From positions 62,001 through 126,000 of the forward strand of contig DATAWP010000054.1 in NCBI GenBank assembly GCA_036267155.1: a stretch of DNA of 64,000 nt, in the 5' to 3' direction. A program made the translations under genes and the position numbers. Below the pieces are notes generated by a model, which did no database searches, was not told the origin of the DNA, and worked only from the letters and a program-made list of their open reading frames with translations. Positions 15,952 through 24,945 of this stretch are shown here, piece by piece. Source of the stretch: PALSA-1353 sp036267155. GTDB taxonomy: Bacteria; Planctomycetota; Phycisphaerae; Tepidisphaerales; Tepidisphaeraceae. The stretch's first letter is position 1. The number at the start of each line of letters is the position of its first letter.

Positions 15952-17324
15952 TGGACATCCATGTACAAGAACCTCCCCAGCAGCACCATCACGAGAAGGA
16001 GACGACGCCACATCGTCCCCAAAACCTTCCCCGATTCAGCACGGGGAAGCTGATCCTCATGGGCGTCATCGTGCTGGCAGTATTTGTGGCCGCGTTCTTT
16101 GCCCGCTTTATCCCCCAGCGGCTTCACGACCGAAACCTTGCCCAGCAGGCGGACGACGCCGCCAACGCTCCGCCGGTCGTCAACATCACGCTGCCCCAGC
16201 CGATGGCCGTCGAGGAAGATCTTAAGCTCCCCGCGGATATCAGCCCCATGCAGCAGACCGCGATTTATGCCCGGGTGGACGGTTATCTGAAACACTGGTT
16301 CGTGGACATCAACGATCACGTTGAAAAGGGCCAGCTTTTGGCTGAGATTGACGCACCCGATACAGACGCGCAGCTCGCCCAGGCGCAGGCCGCATTGCAG
16401 CAGGCGCAGGCCAACGTCGTGCGGGCCGCGGCCGATCTCCAACTGGCCAACGCGACGTACGAGCGCTATCACGGCTTGTTGCCATCGGGCAGCGTGACCC
16501 AACAGGACCTGGATACGCGGCAATCGAACGCCAACCAGGCCGCCGCCGAAAAGAGCGCCGCCGACGCCGCCGTCAAAAGCGCGCAGGCCACGGTCGATCG
16601 GCTCGCCGCCGAGCAGGGCTTCGAGAAAATCATCGCACCGTTTTCCGGAACCATCACTTTCCGCAATTACGATGTCGGCGCCCGCATCTCCTCCACCGAT
16701 ACCGCCAAGGGCCACGAGATGTTCGACATCGCCGACACCGACCGTCTCCGCATTTATGTGAATGTCCCGCAAGCGTATGTAACCCTCATCCAGCTTGGCC
16801 AGCCCGTCCACTTCCTCGCCCTGCGGAATTACGGCAATCGCCCCTTCACGGGCTACGTGGCGCGTACGGCCGGCGTGATCGACCCGTCCACGCGCACGCT
16901 GCTCACCGAACTCGATTTCGACAACCACGACCACCAACTCTGGGCCGGGATGTACGGTGAAGTCCACATTGACGTCCATCACAATCACCCGATGCTCACC
17001 ATCCCCACCCCTGCCATGCTTTTCGAGGCCGGCGGCACGCAGGTCGCCGTCGTAGACGATCGGAATCACGTTCACTTCCGGCCGGTCACGATCGGGCAGG
17101 ATCTCGGCCCGAAACTGGAAGTCATCGGCGGCCTGACCGGCAACGAGCGGATCGTCACCAATCCCGGTGAAAAGCTCCTCGAGGGCATCGAAGTTGAAGT
17201 CGCCGGCGACGGCCAGCCCAGCCAACCGGCCGTCACCGAAGCCGGCGATTTCCGGCCGACGACGCGTGTCGCGCAAAGCGATGTTGATCCCCCCGCCGGC
17301 GGATCAGGAGGCGCGACCCGGTGA
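15951..17324 (+). CDS. HlyD/AcrA-type periplasmic adaptor (MFP) of the RND pump
   Basis: 457 residues, starting at the GTG at 15951 whose G is also the last base of the pump's TAG stop, with GAAGAGGAG just upstream. A His/Gln-rich cytosolic tail (QEPPQQHHHEKETTPH) leads to one membrane segment (~37-55, LILMGVIVLAVFVAAFFARF) instead of a lipobox. Then come the lipoyl half (IYARVDGYLKHWFVDINDHVEKGQLLAEIDAPD, partial quote begins IYARVDGYLKHW), an alpha-helical coiled-coil hairpin (~125-205, rich in Ala/Gln) and beta-barrel and membrane-proximal domains (FSGTITFRNYDVGARI). It should bridge the pump and the TolC-like channel. Confidence 0.9.
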   Translation: MDIHVQEPPQQHHHEKETTPHRPQNLPRFSTGKLILMGVIVLAVFVAAFFARFIPQRLHDRNLAQQADDAANAPPVVNITLPQPMAVEEDLKLPADISPMQQTAIYARVDGYLKHWFVDINDHVEKGQLLAEIDAPDTDAQLAQAQAALQQAQANVVRAAADLQLANATYERYHGLLPSGSVTQQDLDTRQSNANQAAAEKSAADAAVKSAQATVDRLAAEQGFEKIIAPFSGTITFRNYDVGARISSTDTAKGHEMFDIADTDRLRIYVNVPQAYVTLIQLGQPVHFLALRNYGNRPFTGYVARTAGVIDPSTRTLLTELDFDNHDHQLWAGMYGEVHIDVHHNHPMLTIPTPAMLFEAGGTQVAVVDDRNHVHFRPVTIGQDLGPKLEVIGGLTGNERIVTNPGEKLLEGIEVEVAGDGQPSQPAVTEAGDFRPTTRVAQSDVDPPAGGSGGATR

Positions 17325-18778
17325 TCCGCGAACGAGCCCCCAGCGCAATGCGCGTTGTCATCTTGTGCCTCTTGCTCGGTACGCTCACCGCCTGCGTGAA
17401 CCAGCGCAGCGAGGTCATGACGTATCGGAAGGTCGTTGACGCCGGCCTGCCGCGGCCAAAGTCGTATCAGCCGGGGGAGCCGTTGTCTCTGTCCCGCGCA
17501 ATGGCGCTGGCCAACGAAGACAACGAAGAGATCGCGCTCCAGGGCGAAAATTATCTTCAAGCGCTGATCGCCAAGAATCGCGCCGTCGCCAATTTCCTGC
17601 CGACCATCTCATTCCAGCCGGATTACACGATCGAGCAAGCTGGCGCTGCAGGCACCACCACCGGCACGGCCAATGTCACGCCCCAGGTCGCAGCCACCGC
17701 CGGCGGTTTCGTCACCGAGGGCAACACCTGGCAACGGACCGAGGCTCCGGTCGTCGGAAACATGAACCTCAGTTTCGTTTCCTATCCCAACCTTCGCAGC
17801 ACCGAACAGACGATCGTCCAGCAGCGACAATTGCTTGTTGATGAACAGGCCACCGTTCTGCTGGAAGTCGCGCAGACCTACTATCAGATTCTCCGCTCCG
17901 AGCAGCAGGTTCTGGTGCTTCAGAATTCACTGAAGCTTGAGCAGGCCCGGCTCACGGATGCGCAGAGCCGCTTTCAAAATCATCTGGCCCTGGCGCTGGA
18001 GGTGTCGCAAACGCAGGCCCAGGTCGCCTCGACCCAGGCGGAACTGACCCAGGCCCAAAGCGACGTGCGCAACGGCCGGCACACGCTGGCGTTTATTATT
18101 GATGTGAGTGAAGTGGACGGCCCCCTCAAAGATGACGTGATCATTCCCAATCACGTTCCGTCGGTGGACGAATTCCGCGCTTTCGCCGCGAAATCCCGGC
18201 AGGACCTGCTCGCCGCCGATGCCGCCGTGCGAGCCGCCAAATATGCCGTCGATGCGGCAATTGCCGAGTACTATCCGTCCGTCAGTATCAACGTCGCCGG
18301 GTTTCTTTATCGCCAGTATTTCTCGCAGGCCAGCAAGTGGGACGCGATTCTCATCGCCAATCTGCCGATCTTCTCGGCCGGCATCATCGAAGCGAACGTC
18401 CGCCAAGCCTGGTCGCTGTTGAGGCAGAAAGCACTGTACCAAGCTGAACTTCGCCGCCAGATCGACAGGGATGTTCAGATCGCTTACGACAATCTGGTAA
18501 CCTCCGAGAAATTGCTCGTCAGCTTCCAGGCGGAGGTCAAAGCCGCCAACGAGGCGCTGAACCAGTCTGAACAGTTGCTGCGCAATCAGTTGGCCATTCC
18601 GCTGGACGTTCTGACCGCGCAGGACACGCTTCTGACGGCGCAGTTGAATTACACCAGCGAGAATTTCTCGCGCACGGTTTTTTACCTCGATCTGATGCGA
18701 ATCACCGGGCAATTAACGCCCGCCAGCCCCGCGCATTGGAACCTCACCGCCACCGCCACGCGCCCCGCCGGCCTTTAG
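17321..18778 (+). CDS. Outer-membrane efflux channel, TolC/NodT type
   Basis: 485 residues, starting at a GTG (17321) that overlaps the adaptor's TGA by four bases (GTGA). The signal peptide ends in a lipobox, LLGTLTAC (Cys25), as in NodT lipoproteins. Two OEP repeats form the alpha-barrel: LALANEDNEEIALQGENY region and a second half (AKSRQDLLAADAAVRAAKYAVDAAIAEYYP is partly shown) with the AEYYPSVSINVAG strand pattern. It completes a tripartite system with the preceding genes. A Thr/Ala/Gly-rich insertion (~110-145) may be an extracellular loop. Identification is secure; the cargo is unknown. Confidence 0.88.
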   Translation: MIRERAPSAMRVVILCLLLGTLTACVNQRSEVMTYRKVVDAGLPRPKSYQPGEPLSLSRAMALANEDNEEIALQGENYLQALIAKNRAVANFLPTISFQPDYTIEQAGAAGTTTGTANVTPQVAATAGGFVTEGNTWQRTEAPVVGNMNLSFVSYPNLRSTEQTIVQQRQLLVDEQATVLLEVAQTYYQILRSEQQVLVLQNSLKLEQARLTDAQSRFQNHLALALEVSQTQAQVASTQAELTQAQSDVRNGRHTLAFIIDVSEVDGPLKDDVIIPNHVPSVDEFRAFAAKSRQDLLAADAAVRAAKYAVDAAIAEYYPSVSINVAGFLYRQYFSQASKWDAILIANLPIFSAGIIEANVRQAWSLLRQKALYQAELRRQIDRDVQIAYDNLVTSEKLLVSFQAEVKAANEALNQSEQLLRNQLAIPLDVLTAQDTLLTAQLNYTSENFSRTVFYLDLMRITGQLTPASPAHWNLTATATRPAGL

Positions 18779-18894
18779 AAAATTAGAGATTATTCAGCGG
18801 CGGTGCGGCCCGCTGCGGGCATGCCGAGAAAAACACCGCCGTTCCGCCCCAACAATTTTACCCATATTGTGTTTTTAGCGCGACTGCTAAGCTT

Positions 18895-18934
18895 GCCACC
18901 AGTGTGCCGGATATTGATCCGGCTGGTGTTTTTT
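18895..18934 (+). terminator. Terminator-like hairpin in the SYLF gene leader
   Basis: CACCAG (18897-18902) pairs with CTGGTG (18923-18928) and the inner CCGGAT/ATCCGG pairs too, followed by T residues up to 18934. It may end the efflux operon transcript, or act as an attenuator, because only 28 bases separate it from the SYLF start codon. Confidence 0.75.
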
Positions 18935-18962
18935 GTCATCTAACCCGAAATGGAGGACAACC

Positions 18963-19508
18963 ATGCGGTTTCCAACGTTCGTTCTAGCCGCCTTTGGCGC
19001 GGCCGCTTTACTTCTCGGTGGCTGCTCGACAGCCCCCGAAACCGGACCGGACCGGACCCAGCTACACAATGATGCCCAGGCATCCTTGAACGATTTCAAG
19101 ACGCAGGATCCCAGCCTCGATAACGTCCTACACAATGCCTATGGCTTTGCCATCTTCCCGTCGATCGGCAAAGGCGCCGTCGGCGTTGGTGGCGCCTATG
19201 GCCAAGGCGAGGTGTATCAGCAGGGTAATCGCGTCGGCTACGCCGACATGACCCAGGCGACGGTCGGCGCATCGATTGGTGGCGAAACCTACGCCGAACT
19301 GATCGTGTTCCAGAATGCCGATGCCCTGCAGCGGTTTCAGTCTGGCCAGCTCACCTTTGCCGCCGACGCCTCAGCCGTCGCCGCCAAGGCCGGCGCCGCC
19401 GCCGATGCCAACTGGCAAAACGGCGTCACTATCTTCGTGTCGGTCAAAGGCGGTCTGATGACAGAAGCCTCGGTCGGCGGTCAGAAGTTCAACTATCAGC
19501 CGCTGTAA
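18963..19508 (+). CDS. SYLF (YSC84-like) lipoprotein
   Basis: 181 residues, starting at the ATG at 18963 with GGAGG at 18952-18956. The signal ends LLLGGC (lipobox, Cys21). The rest is a SYLF/Ysc84 domain: DPSLDNVLHNAYGFAIFPSI, then the glycine-rich KGAVGVGGAYGQGEVY, QATVGASIGGETYAELIVF, and the C-terminal AAAKAGAAADANW-type region. In the family the domain binds lipids and membranes. The stop is 3 bases from the end of the convergent ligA gene. Membrane location on the outer envelope is inferred. Confidence 0.88.
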   Translation: MRFPTFVLAAFGAAALLLGGCSTAPETGPDRTQLHNDAQASLNDFKTQDPSLDNVLHNAYGFAIFPSIGKGAVGVGGAYGQGEVYQQGNRVGYADMTQATVGASIGGETYAELIVFQNADALQRFQSGQLTFAADASAVAAKAGAAADANWQNGVTIFVSVKGGLMTEASVGGQKFNYQPL

Positions 19509-19510
19509 TG

Positions 19511-21517
19511 TCATTCGCTTCGGCCGATTTTTTTGAGGAACTGATCTTCCGTCAGAACCTCAACGCCTAATTCCCGTGCCTTGGCGAGCTTGCTGCCGGC
19601 ATCGTCACCCGCGACCACAAAACTGGTTTTGCGGCTGACGCTGCTGGCGGCTCGCCCGCCAAGGCCGGTGATTAGATGCGCAATCTCATCCCGTTTGAAG
19701 CGCTGCAGGTTCCCCGTCACCACCACTGTTTGCCCTTCCAGCGGCTTGGCGCCGCCCGCCGACTTTTCCATCTTCGGATCGATCCCCATCCGCTTCAGTT
19801 CGGAAATGGCGTGCTTTCCCGCGTCGCCGTGGAAAAAATCGTGCACCGATTGTGCGATCACCTCGCCGATTTCGTGAACCGAAGAAAGCTCCTCCGCGGT
19901 CGCGTGCTGCAGCGCAGCCAGATTTCCGAAGTGTTGCGCCAGCACAAACGCCACGCGATTGCCAACATGCCGAATGCCGAGCCCCGCCAGCAGCCGATCC
20001 AGCGGCCGCGATTTGCTCTGCTCGATCGCGTCGATCACGTTCTGGGCGCTCTTGTCGCCCATCCGCTCCAGTTCCAGGATTTGTCCCTTCTTCAGACGAT
20101 ATAAATCCGCGAACGTTTTCACCAACCCCGCATCAATCAACTGATCCACCAGCGCCTCGCCGATGTTTTCGATGTCCATCTGATTGCGCCCGCAGAACCA
20201 TCGCAGCCGCTCGCGGAACTGCGCTGGACACTCCGGATTCACGCATCGAATGTACGGCGAATCCGCATCCTTCTGAACCTTCGACCCGCAGGATGGGCAC
20301 TTCGTCGGCGGCTCGATCGGCTTGGCCCCCTTCGGCCGTTTCTCCGGCACCGCCTGCCGCACGTAGGGGATTACTTCTCCCGCCTTCTCCACCACCACCG
20401 TGTCCTTCAGATGCAAATCCAATTTCCGGATCTGCTCGATGTTGTGCAGGCTGGCGTTCTGAACCGTCGTCCCGGCGAGGAATACCGGCTCGAGCCGCGC
20501 CACCGGCGTCAGCGTGCCGCCCTTGCCGACTTGCCATTCCACTTCGCGCAAAACGGTCTGGATTTGCTCGGCCGCATATTTGTAGGCGATCACCCAGCGC
20601 GGGGCTTTGCTGGTCGCCCCGAGTCGATCGCGATGCTCGAACGAATCAACCTTGACCACCATTCCATCGGTCTGATAGGCCAGCTTCCCGCGCACCTCCG
20701 CGAAGTCCCGGATGGCTGCGATCACCTCGTCGATCGATTTCGCCCGCGTTAAATGCTCCCCGACCGGCAGATGCCATCGCTTGAAAAGCTTCAGACATTC
20801 CCAATAGCTCTGCGTCTCCATCGGCTCGGTCTGCCCGAGCCCGTGGGCGACGAACCGCAGCTTGCGCGACGCGGTTACTTTCGGATCGAGTTGCTTCAGC
20901 GCCCCCACGGCGAGGTTGCGCGGATTTTTGTAAATCTCCTCGCCGGCCGCCTCACGCTCCTTGTTCAGTTGCTGAAACACGGCGTTGGACATGTATATTT
21001 CGCCCCGAACCTCCAAAATTCCCGGCACATCCCGGTCGCCGTGCAGACGCAGCGGAACGGATCGAATCGTCCGCGCGTTCACCGTAATGTCATCGCCGCG
21101 CCGGCCATCCCCACGCGTCGCCGCCAGAACGAGCGCGCCATTTTCGTATCGCAGCGATGCCGCGACGCCGTCCACCTTCGGCTCAACGACGTATTCGATC
21201 TTCTCCTCCCCCAGCCCTTTGCGCACCCGCGCATCGAACGCCCGCACCTCCGACTCGTCATACGTGTTGTCGATGCTCATCATCGGCACGGCGTGCTCGA
21301 CGGTCTCGAATCCCTCCACCGGCTGCCCCCCCACCCGCTGCGACGGTGAATCGGCAGCCGCCCACTCCGGATGCGCCTTCTCCAGATCGATCAACTCGCG
21401 CATCAGCCGATCGAATTCCTGATCGCTGATCTGCGGCTTGCCTTCGTAATAAAGATAATTGTGCTGCTCCAGTTCCTGACGGAGCTTGTTGATCTTCTGT
21501 TCCGCTGCGCTGGGCAT
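19511..21517 (-). CDS. ligA: NAD-dependent DNA ligase
   Basis: 668 residues, normal length. N-terminal Ia domain (LEQHNYLYYEGKPQISDQEFD), then the adenylation site VEPKVDGVAASLRYE with catalytic Lys near residue 113, the OB fold, the four-Cys zinc finger (CPSCGSKV and CVNPECPAQF), helix-hairpin-helix repeats (GIRHVGNRVAFVLAQ, EIGEVIAQSVHDF) and a C-terminal BRCT domain (LEGQTVVVTGNLQRFKRDE). It seals nicks during replication and repair using NAD+. It follows nfo by 19 bases on the same strand, forming a repair operon. Confidence 0.97.
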   Translation of the reverse strand: MPSAAEQKINKLRQELEQHNYLYYEGKPQISDQEFDRLMRELIDLEKAHPEWAAADSPSQRVGGQPVEGFETVEHAVPMMSIDNTYDESEVRAFDARVRKGLGEEKIEYVVEPKVDGVAASLRYENGALVLAATRGDGRRGDDITVNARTIRSVPLRLHGDRDVPGILEVRGEIYMSNAVFQQLNKEREAAGEEIYKNPRNLAVGALKQLDPKVTASRKLRFVAHGLGQTEPMETQSYWECLKLFKRWHLPVGEHLTRAKSIDEVIAAIRDFAEVRGKLAYQTDGMVVKVDSFEHRDRLGATSKAPRWVIAYKYAAEQIQTVLREVEWQVGKGGTLTPVARLEPVFLAGTTVQNASLHNIEQIRKLDLHLKDTVVVEKAGEVIPYVRQAVPEKRPKGAKPIEPPTKCPSCGSKVQKDADSPYIRCVNPECPAQFRERLRWFCGRNQMDIENIGEALVDQLIDAGLVKTFADLYRLKKGQILELERMGDKSAQNVIDAIEQSKSRPLDRLLAGLGIRHVGNRVAFVLAQHFGNLAALQHATAEELSSVHEIGEVIAQSVHDFFHGDAGKHAISELKRMGIDPKMEKSAGGAKPLEGQTVVVTGNLQRFKRDEIAHLITGLGGRAASSVSRKTSFVVAGDDAGSKLAKARELGVEVLTEDQFLKKIGRSE

Positions 21518-21536
21518 ATAAACAGTGTAATGAGTT

Positions 21537-22385
21537 TTACGCGAGCATCGAGCGCAGCGTTTGGAGATTTACCTCGTCCCACAGGCGACCTGAAGGATGT
21601 TTATCCTTCGGGGTTTCCAGAATCTTTGGAATCTCGAGAAAAGCCTCGTCGCGCACAAACGGAATGAAGCCCTCTTTCCCAATCTTCCCGAGTCCGATGT
21701 GCTCGTGCCGGTCTACCCGACTGCCGAGGTCCTTCTTGGAGTCGTTCAAATGTAAAACTTTTACACGGCCGATCCCGATGATCGAATCCAATTCTTTCCG
21801 AAATTTAGCGTATCGCCGGCCGCGAAAATCGTAACCGGCCGCGAACAGGTGGGCCGTATCCAAACACACCCCGAACCGGCGGGGGCTACTCGATCGTGAA
21901 ATAATTTCCGCTAAATGTTCCAGTTTGTATCCCAGCGAACTTCCCTGTCCGGCCGTGATTTCCAGACACGTGACGACTTTCGCATCACCCACGGCTGCAT
22001 ACGCCCGATCCAGCCCCGCCGCCACGCGGCTCAGTCCCGCATCTTCCCCGCTTCCCACATGCGCTCCCGGATGCGTTACCAGATACGGAATTCCCAGCAG
22101 CTTGCAGCGGGAAATCTCTTCGCTGAACAGTTCGATGCTGGCGTTCCACAGCCGATCATCGGGCGAAGCCAGGTTGATCAGATAGCTGTCGTGACTGACG
22201 GTCTTGCTGAATTTGAGCCGATTGCAATGGCTCTTCCACTGCTCGATGGAATCCGCCGCCAGCGGCTTGCACTTCCACTGCTGCTGGTTCTTCGTAAAAA
22301 TCTGCACCGATTCGCAATTGAGCCGCTCGGCGTCGAGAAGTGCCAGATGGAGCCCGCCCGCGATGGAAAGATGTGAGCCGAACAC
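21537..22385 (-). CDS. nfo: Endonuclease IV (AP endonuclease)
   Basis: 282 residues. A TIM-barrel zinc enzyme that cleaves DNA 5' to abasic sites in base-excision repair. Metal-ligand motifs are visible in order: SHLSIAGGLHLAL (first His), VTHPGAHVGSGEDAGL, CLEITAGQGSSLG, CLDTAHLFAAGYD, KVLHLNDSKKDLGSR and DRHEHIGLGKIG. The start is a GTG at 22383-22385 directly abutting the upstream TGA, so translation is coupled. It sits between an HAD hydrolase and ligA, matching the next steps of repair (incision, then ligation). Confidence 0.95.
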   Translation of the reverse strand: MFGSHLSIAGGLHLALLDAERLNCESVQIFTKNQQQWKCKPLAADSIEQWKSHCNRLKFSKTVSHDSYLINLASPDDRLWNASIELFSEEISRCKLLGIPYLVTHPGAHVGSGEDAGLSRVAAGLDRAYAAVGDAKVVTCLEITAGQGSSLGYKLEHLAEIISRSSSPRRFGVCLDTAHLFAAGYDFRGRRYAKFRKELDSIIGIGRVKVLHLNDSKKDLGSRVDRHEHIGLGKIGKEGFIPFVRDEAFLEIPKILETPKDKHPSGRLWDEVNLQTLRSMLA

Positions 22386-23078
22386 TCAAAGAGAAGTATA
22401 GCACTGGGGCAGGATGTCCGGCAGTTCGGCCATCGACCGCATCACGACCTCAGCGCCGGCGGCACGCAGCCGCTCGGCTTGGCCGGCACGGCAATGGCTT
22501 CCGCCGACGAAGCCAAGCACGCGCATTCCCGCGGCCTTTGCCCCTTTCACACCGGAAGGTGAATCCTCGATGACCACACATTGAGCCGGCTCAACTTTCA
22601 TCCGATCGGCCGCGTACAGAAAAAGGTCGGGAGCGGGTTTTCCGTGGGACACCATGGTCGAGCTGAATAGGTGGTCTGCGAAGAAACTGCGCAGGCCCGT
22701 TAATTCCAGCGAATATACGATCCGCTGCAGATGGCTGGATGACGCGACGCAGCGGGCGGCGCGAAGCCGGGCGAGGGCGTCGCTGGCGCCCGGTATGGGT
22801 CGCAGTTCGGCCGCAAATGCGGCCATGATGCGTTCCTGTCGAAGCTCATTCAGCCCGGCCGATGGTTGCCGTTGATATTGCGCGGCCAATACTTCCAGCA
22901 TGGATTTCGCGGATGTTCCAACGAACCGCGTCGCCATCTCTTCCGTCGTCACCGGAAAACCCGCCTCGGTCAGGCACTCGGCATCCACGCGGCAGGCGAT
23001 CACTTCGCTGTCCACGAGCACCCCATCGCAATCGAAGATTACCAGAGAACTCCCCACGTCTTCATCGGCAAATCGCAT
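22386..23078 (-). CDS. HAD-superfamily hydrolase, phosphoglycolate-phosphatase/beta-PGM-like
   Basis: 230 residues. Motif I LVIFDCDGVLVDSEV carries the catalytic Asp nucleophile and general Asp, motif II is Ser in CVASSSHLQRI, motif III the Lys in SHGKPAPDLFLYA and motif IV the acidic pair in VVIEDSPSGVKGAKAAGM. The helical cap domain sits between motifs I and II (~25-90). The N-terminal six residues may be optional. It may dephosphorylate phosphoglycolate generated at DNA ends, given that nfo and ligA follow, but a sugar phosphate is equally possible. Confidence 0.85.
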   Translation of the reverse strand: MRFADEDVGSSLVIFDCDGVLVDSEVIACRVDAECLTEAGFPVTTEEMATRFVGTSAKSMLEVLAAQYQRQPSAGLNELRQERIMAAFAAELRPIPGASDALARLRAARCVASSSHLQRIVYSLELTGLRSFFADHLFSSTMVSHGKPAPDLFLYAADRMKVEPAQCVVIEDSPSGVKGAKAAGMRVLGFVGGSHCRAGQAERLRAAGAEVVMRSMAELPDILPQCYTSL

Positions 23079-23149
23079 AACAAGCGTCTCCAGGCGAGGT
23101 TGACCTTATCGTCAGGCAGCTCGCGAGCCATCAATACATGTGCAGATTT

Positions 23150-24064
23150 TTATTTTCCCCCGGTCGTCGCGATTCCTTCGATGAATGTCCGTTGCGCCAG
23201 GAAGAACAGGATCAGCGTCGGCAGACAAACTAATATTGATGCCGCCATTAACAGGGTCCAGTCGGTTCCACCCTGTTTGTTTTGAAACGCTTCCAATCCC
23301 AGAGCCAGCGTGTACTGATCCGGTCGCTGGATGTAAACCAGCGGAGCTAAATAATCATTCCACACGTACATGAACGAGAACAGCGCGACGACCGCCAGCG
23401 CCGGCTTGGCAAGCGGAAGAATCACGCGCCAGAAGATCGCCCATTCCGAGCAACCATCGATCTTGGCCGCTTCGGACAATTCTTTTGGGAGAGTCATGAA
23501 GAATTGCCGAAGCAGGAAGATATTGAATGCCGATCCAAACCACGCGGGGAGCCACAGCGGCTTGAACGTCCCCAGCATTTGCAGCGGATTACCGGGACCC
23601 AGCCAAGCCGTGGTGTGAATATCCATCCAGCGGAAAATACGGAACGTCGAAACCATCACCACTGGAAAGGGAATCATGATGGTCGCCAGCATGATGGCGA
23701 AGAGAATCCCGCGGCCGCGAAATGGAATTCGGGCAAAGCCATAGGCGACGATTGCGCTGGAAAGCGTTGTCCCGAACACCGTCAGAATCGCGATGATGAG
23801 CGTATTTCGCGTGAAGAGCACCGCGTGGAACGTCGGGTGTGTAAAAACCTTCACATAATTCTGCGGCTGCCAAGGATGTGGAATAAAGGTCGGCGGAACA
23901 TCGCTGGTGTGTTCCAGCGTTTTCAGACTCGTGGAAACCATCCATGCGAATGGCAACAGATATCCGACGCAGACGCAGATCAAGCCGAGGTGAACGGACA
24001 TCGCGCTCCACGGGCTCCGCATCCGGCCGGCGTACGACTTGCGATTGGGCACGGCGGCGGTCAT
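23150..24064 (-). CDS. ABC sugar transporter permease, MalG/GanQ type
   Basis: 304 residues, starting at an ATG that overlaps the previous gene's TGA (ATGA), although the frame is open further upstream. Six membrane segments are expected, starting at LGLICVCVGYLLPFAWMVST. The EAA-loop, which contacts the ATPase, is visible as ELSEAAKIDGCSEWAIFWRVILP. The C-terminal part (SILVCLPTLILFFLAQRTFIEGIATTGGK is shown in part) is typical for the second permease of carbohydrate ABC importers. It works with the permease and binding protein upstream; the ATPase is not in the window. Confidence 0.92.
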   Translation of the reverse strand: MTAAVPNRKSYAGRMRSPWSAMSVHLGLICVCVGYLLPFAWMVSTSLKTLEHTSDVPPTFIPHPWQPQNYVKVFTHPTFHAVLFTRNTLIIAILTVFGTTLSSAIVAYGFARIPFRGRGILFAIMLATIMIPFPVVMVSTFRIFRWMDIHTTAWLGPGNPLQMLGTFKPLWLPAWFGSAFNIFLLRQFFMTLPKELSEAAKIDGCSEWAIFWRVILPLAKPALAVVALFSFMYVWNDYLAPLVYIQRPDQYTLALGLEAFQNKQGGTDWTLLMAASILVCLPTLILFFLAQRTFIEGIATTGGK

Positions 24065-24942
24065 CCGTAATGCACCCATTTCTTGGCCGTCCAGAAGGCG
24101 ATGGCCGTCAGCGCCAGCGTGATGACCAGTTGAATCCATGCGATGGCGCTGGCGTAGCCCATGTGCAGAAATTTGAATGCCTCATCGTAGTTGAAATAGG
24201 TGAAGAAATAGGTCGCGTTATTTGGGCCGCCCTGGGTCATGATGTAAGGAACCGTGAAAACCGAAAACGTCCCGATGATGCCCATGACGAGGTTGAAGAA
24301 AATCACCGGCGTCAAAAACGGCAGCGTGACCGAAAACATCCTGCGCCAGGGGCCGGCGCCGTCGATCTCGGCCGCCTCGAGCAGTTCGCGCGGCACATCC
24401 TGCAATCCCGCGAGATAAATGATCACCGTGTTCCCGACGCCCCAGACGCTCATCAGCGCCAACGACGGCATCGCCATCCTCTCCCCGAGCCACCCCACCG
24501 GCGGAAGATGCAATTTTCCCAACAGATAATTAAACAACCCGAATTGCGTATTGTACATCCACAGCCAAACCATTGCCGAGGCGATGGCCGGGACCAGCGA
24601 CGGCAGGAAAATGATCGTCCGATAAACCGATTGGCCGCGGATATTGGCGTTCAGCATCAGCGCCAAACCCAGCGACACGAGCAGCCCGGCCGGCAGCGCC
24701 ATCGCCGCGTAGTACAGCGTATTGGCGAGCGATTTCCAGAACAGGGTGTCGTGGATCAGTTGCCGGTAATTATCCAGCCCGATCCAGAGCGGCGCTCGCC
24801 GCTCGACCGTCAACGAATAATCGCAAAAACTGTAATAAAGCGACAAGCCGATCGGAATCGCGGTAAAAACCGCAAAGCCCACAATCCAAGGGGATAGAAA
24901 GGCCATTCCCTTGAAGAAGTTTTGCCGCTCGTCCTGCGTCAT
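24061..24942 (-). CDS. ABC sugar transporter permease, MalF/UgpA type
   Basis: 293 residues with about six membrane segments, beginning SPWIVGFAVFTAIPIGLSLYY and with the EAA motif LLEAAEIDGAGPWRRMFSVTLP. The N-terminus is short, unlike MalF, and resembles the UgpA/LacF type. It follows the binding-protein gene by only 3 bases and overlaps the second permease by four, so the three are one operon. The substrate cannot be predicted; carbohydrate or glycerol-phosphate fits the family. Confidence 0.92.
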   Translation of the reverse strand: MTQDERQNFFKGMAFLSPWIVGFAVFTAIPIGLSLYYSFCDYSLTVERRAPLWIGLDNYRQLIHDTLFWKSLANTLYYAAMALPAGLLVSLGLALMLNANIRGQSVYRTIIFLPSLVPAIASAMVWLWMYNTQFGLFNYLLGKLHLPPVGWLGERMAMPSLALMSVWGVGNTVIIYLAGLQDVPRELLEAAEIDGAGPWRRMFSVTLPFLTPVIFFNLVMGIIGTFSVFTVPYIMTQGGPNNATYFFTYFNYDEAFKFLHMGYASAIAWIQLVITLALTAIAFWTAKKWVHYG

Positions 24943-24945
24943 GAA

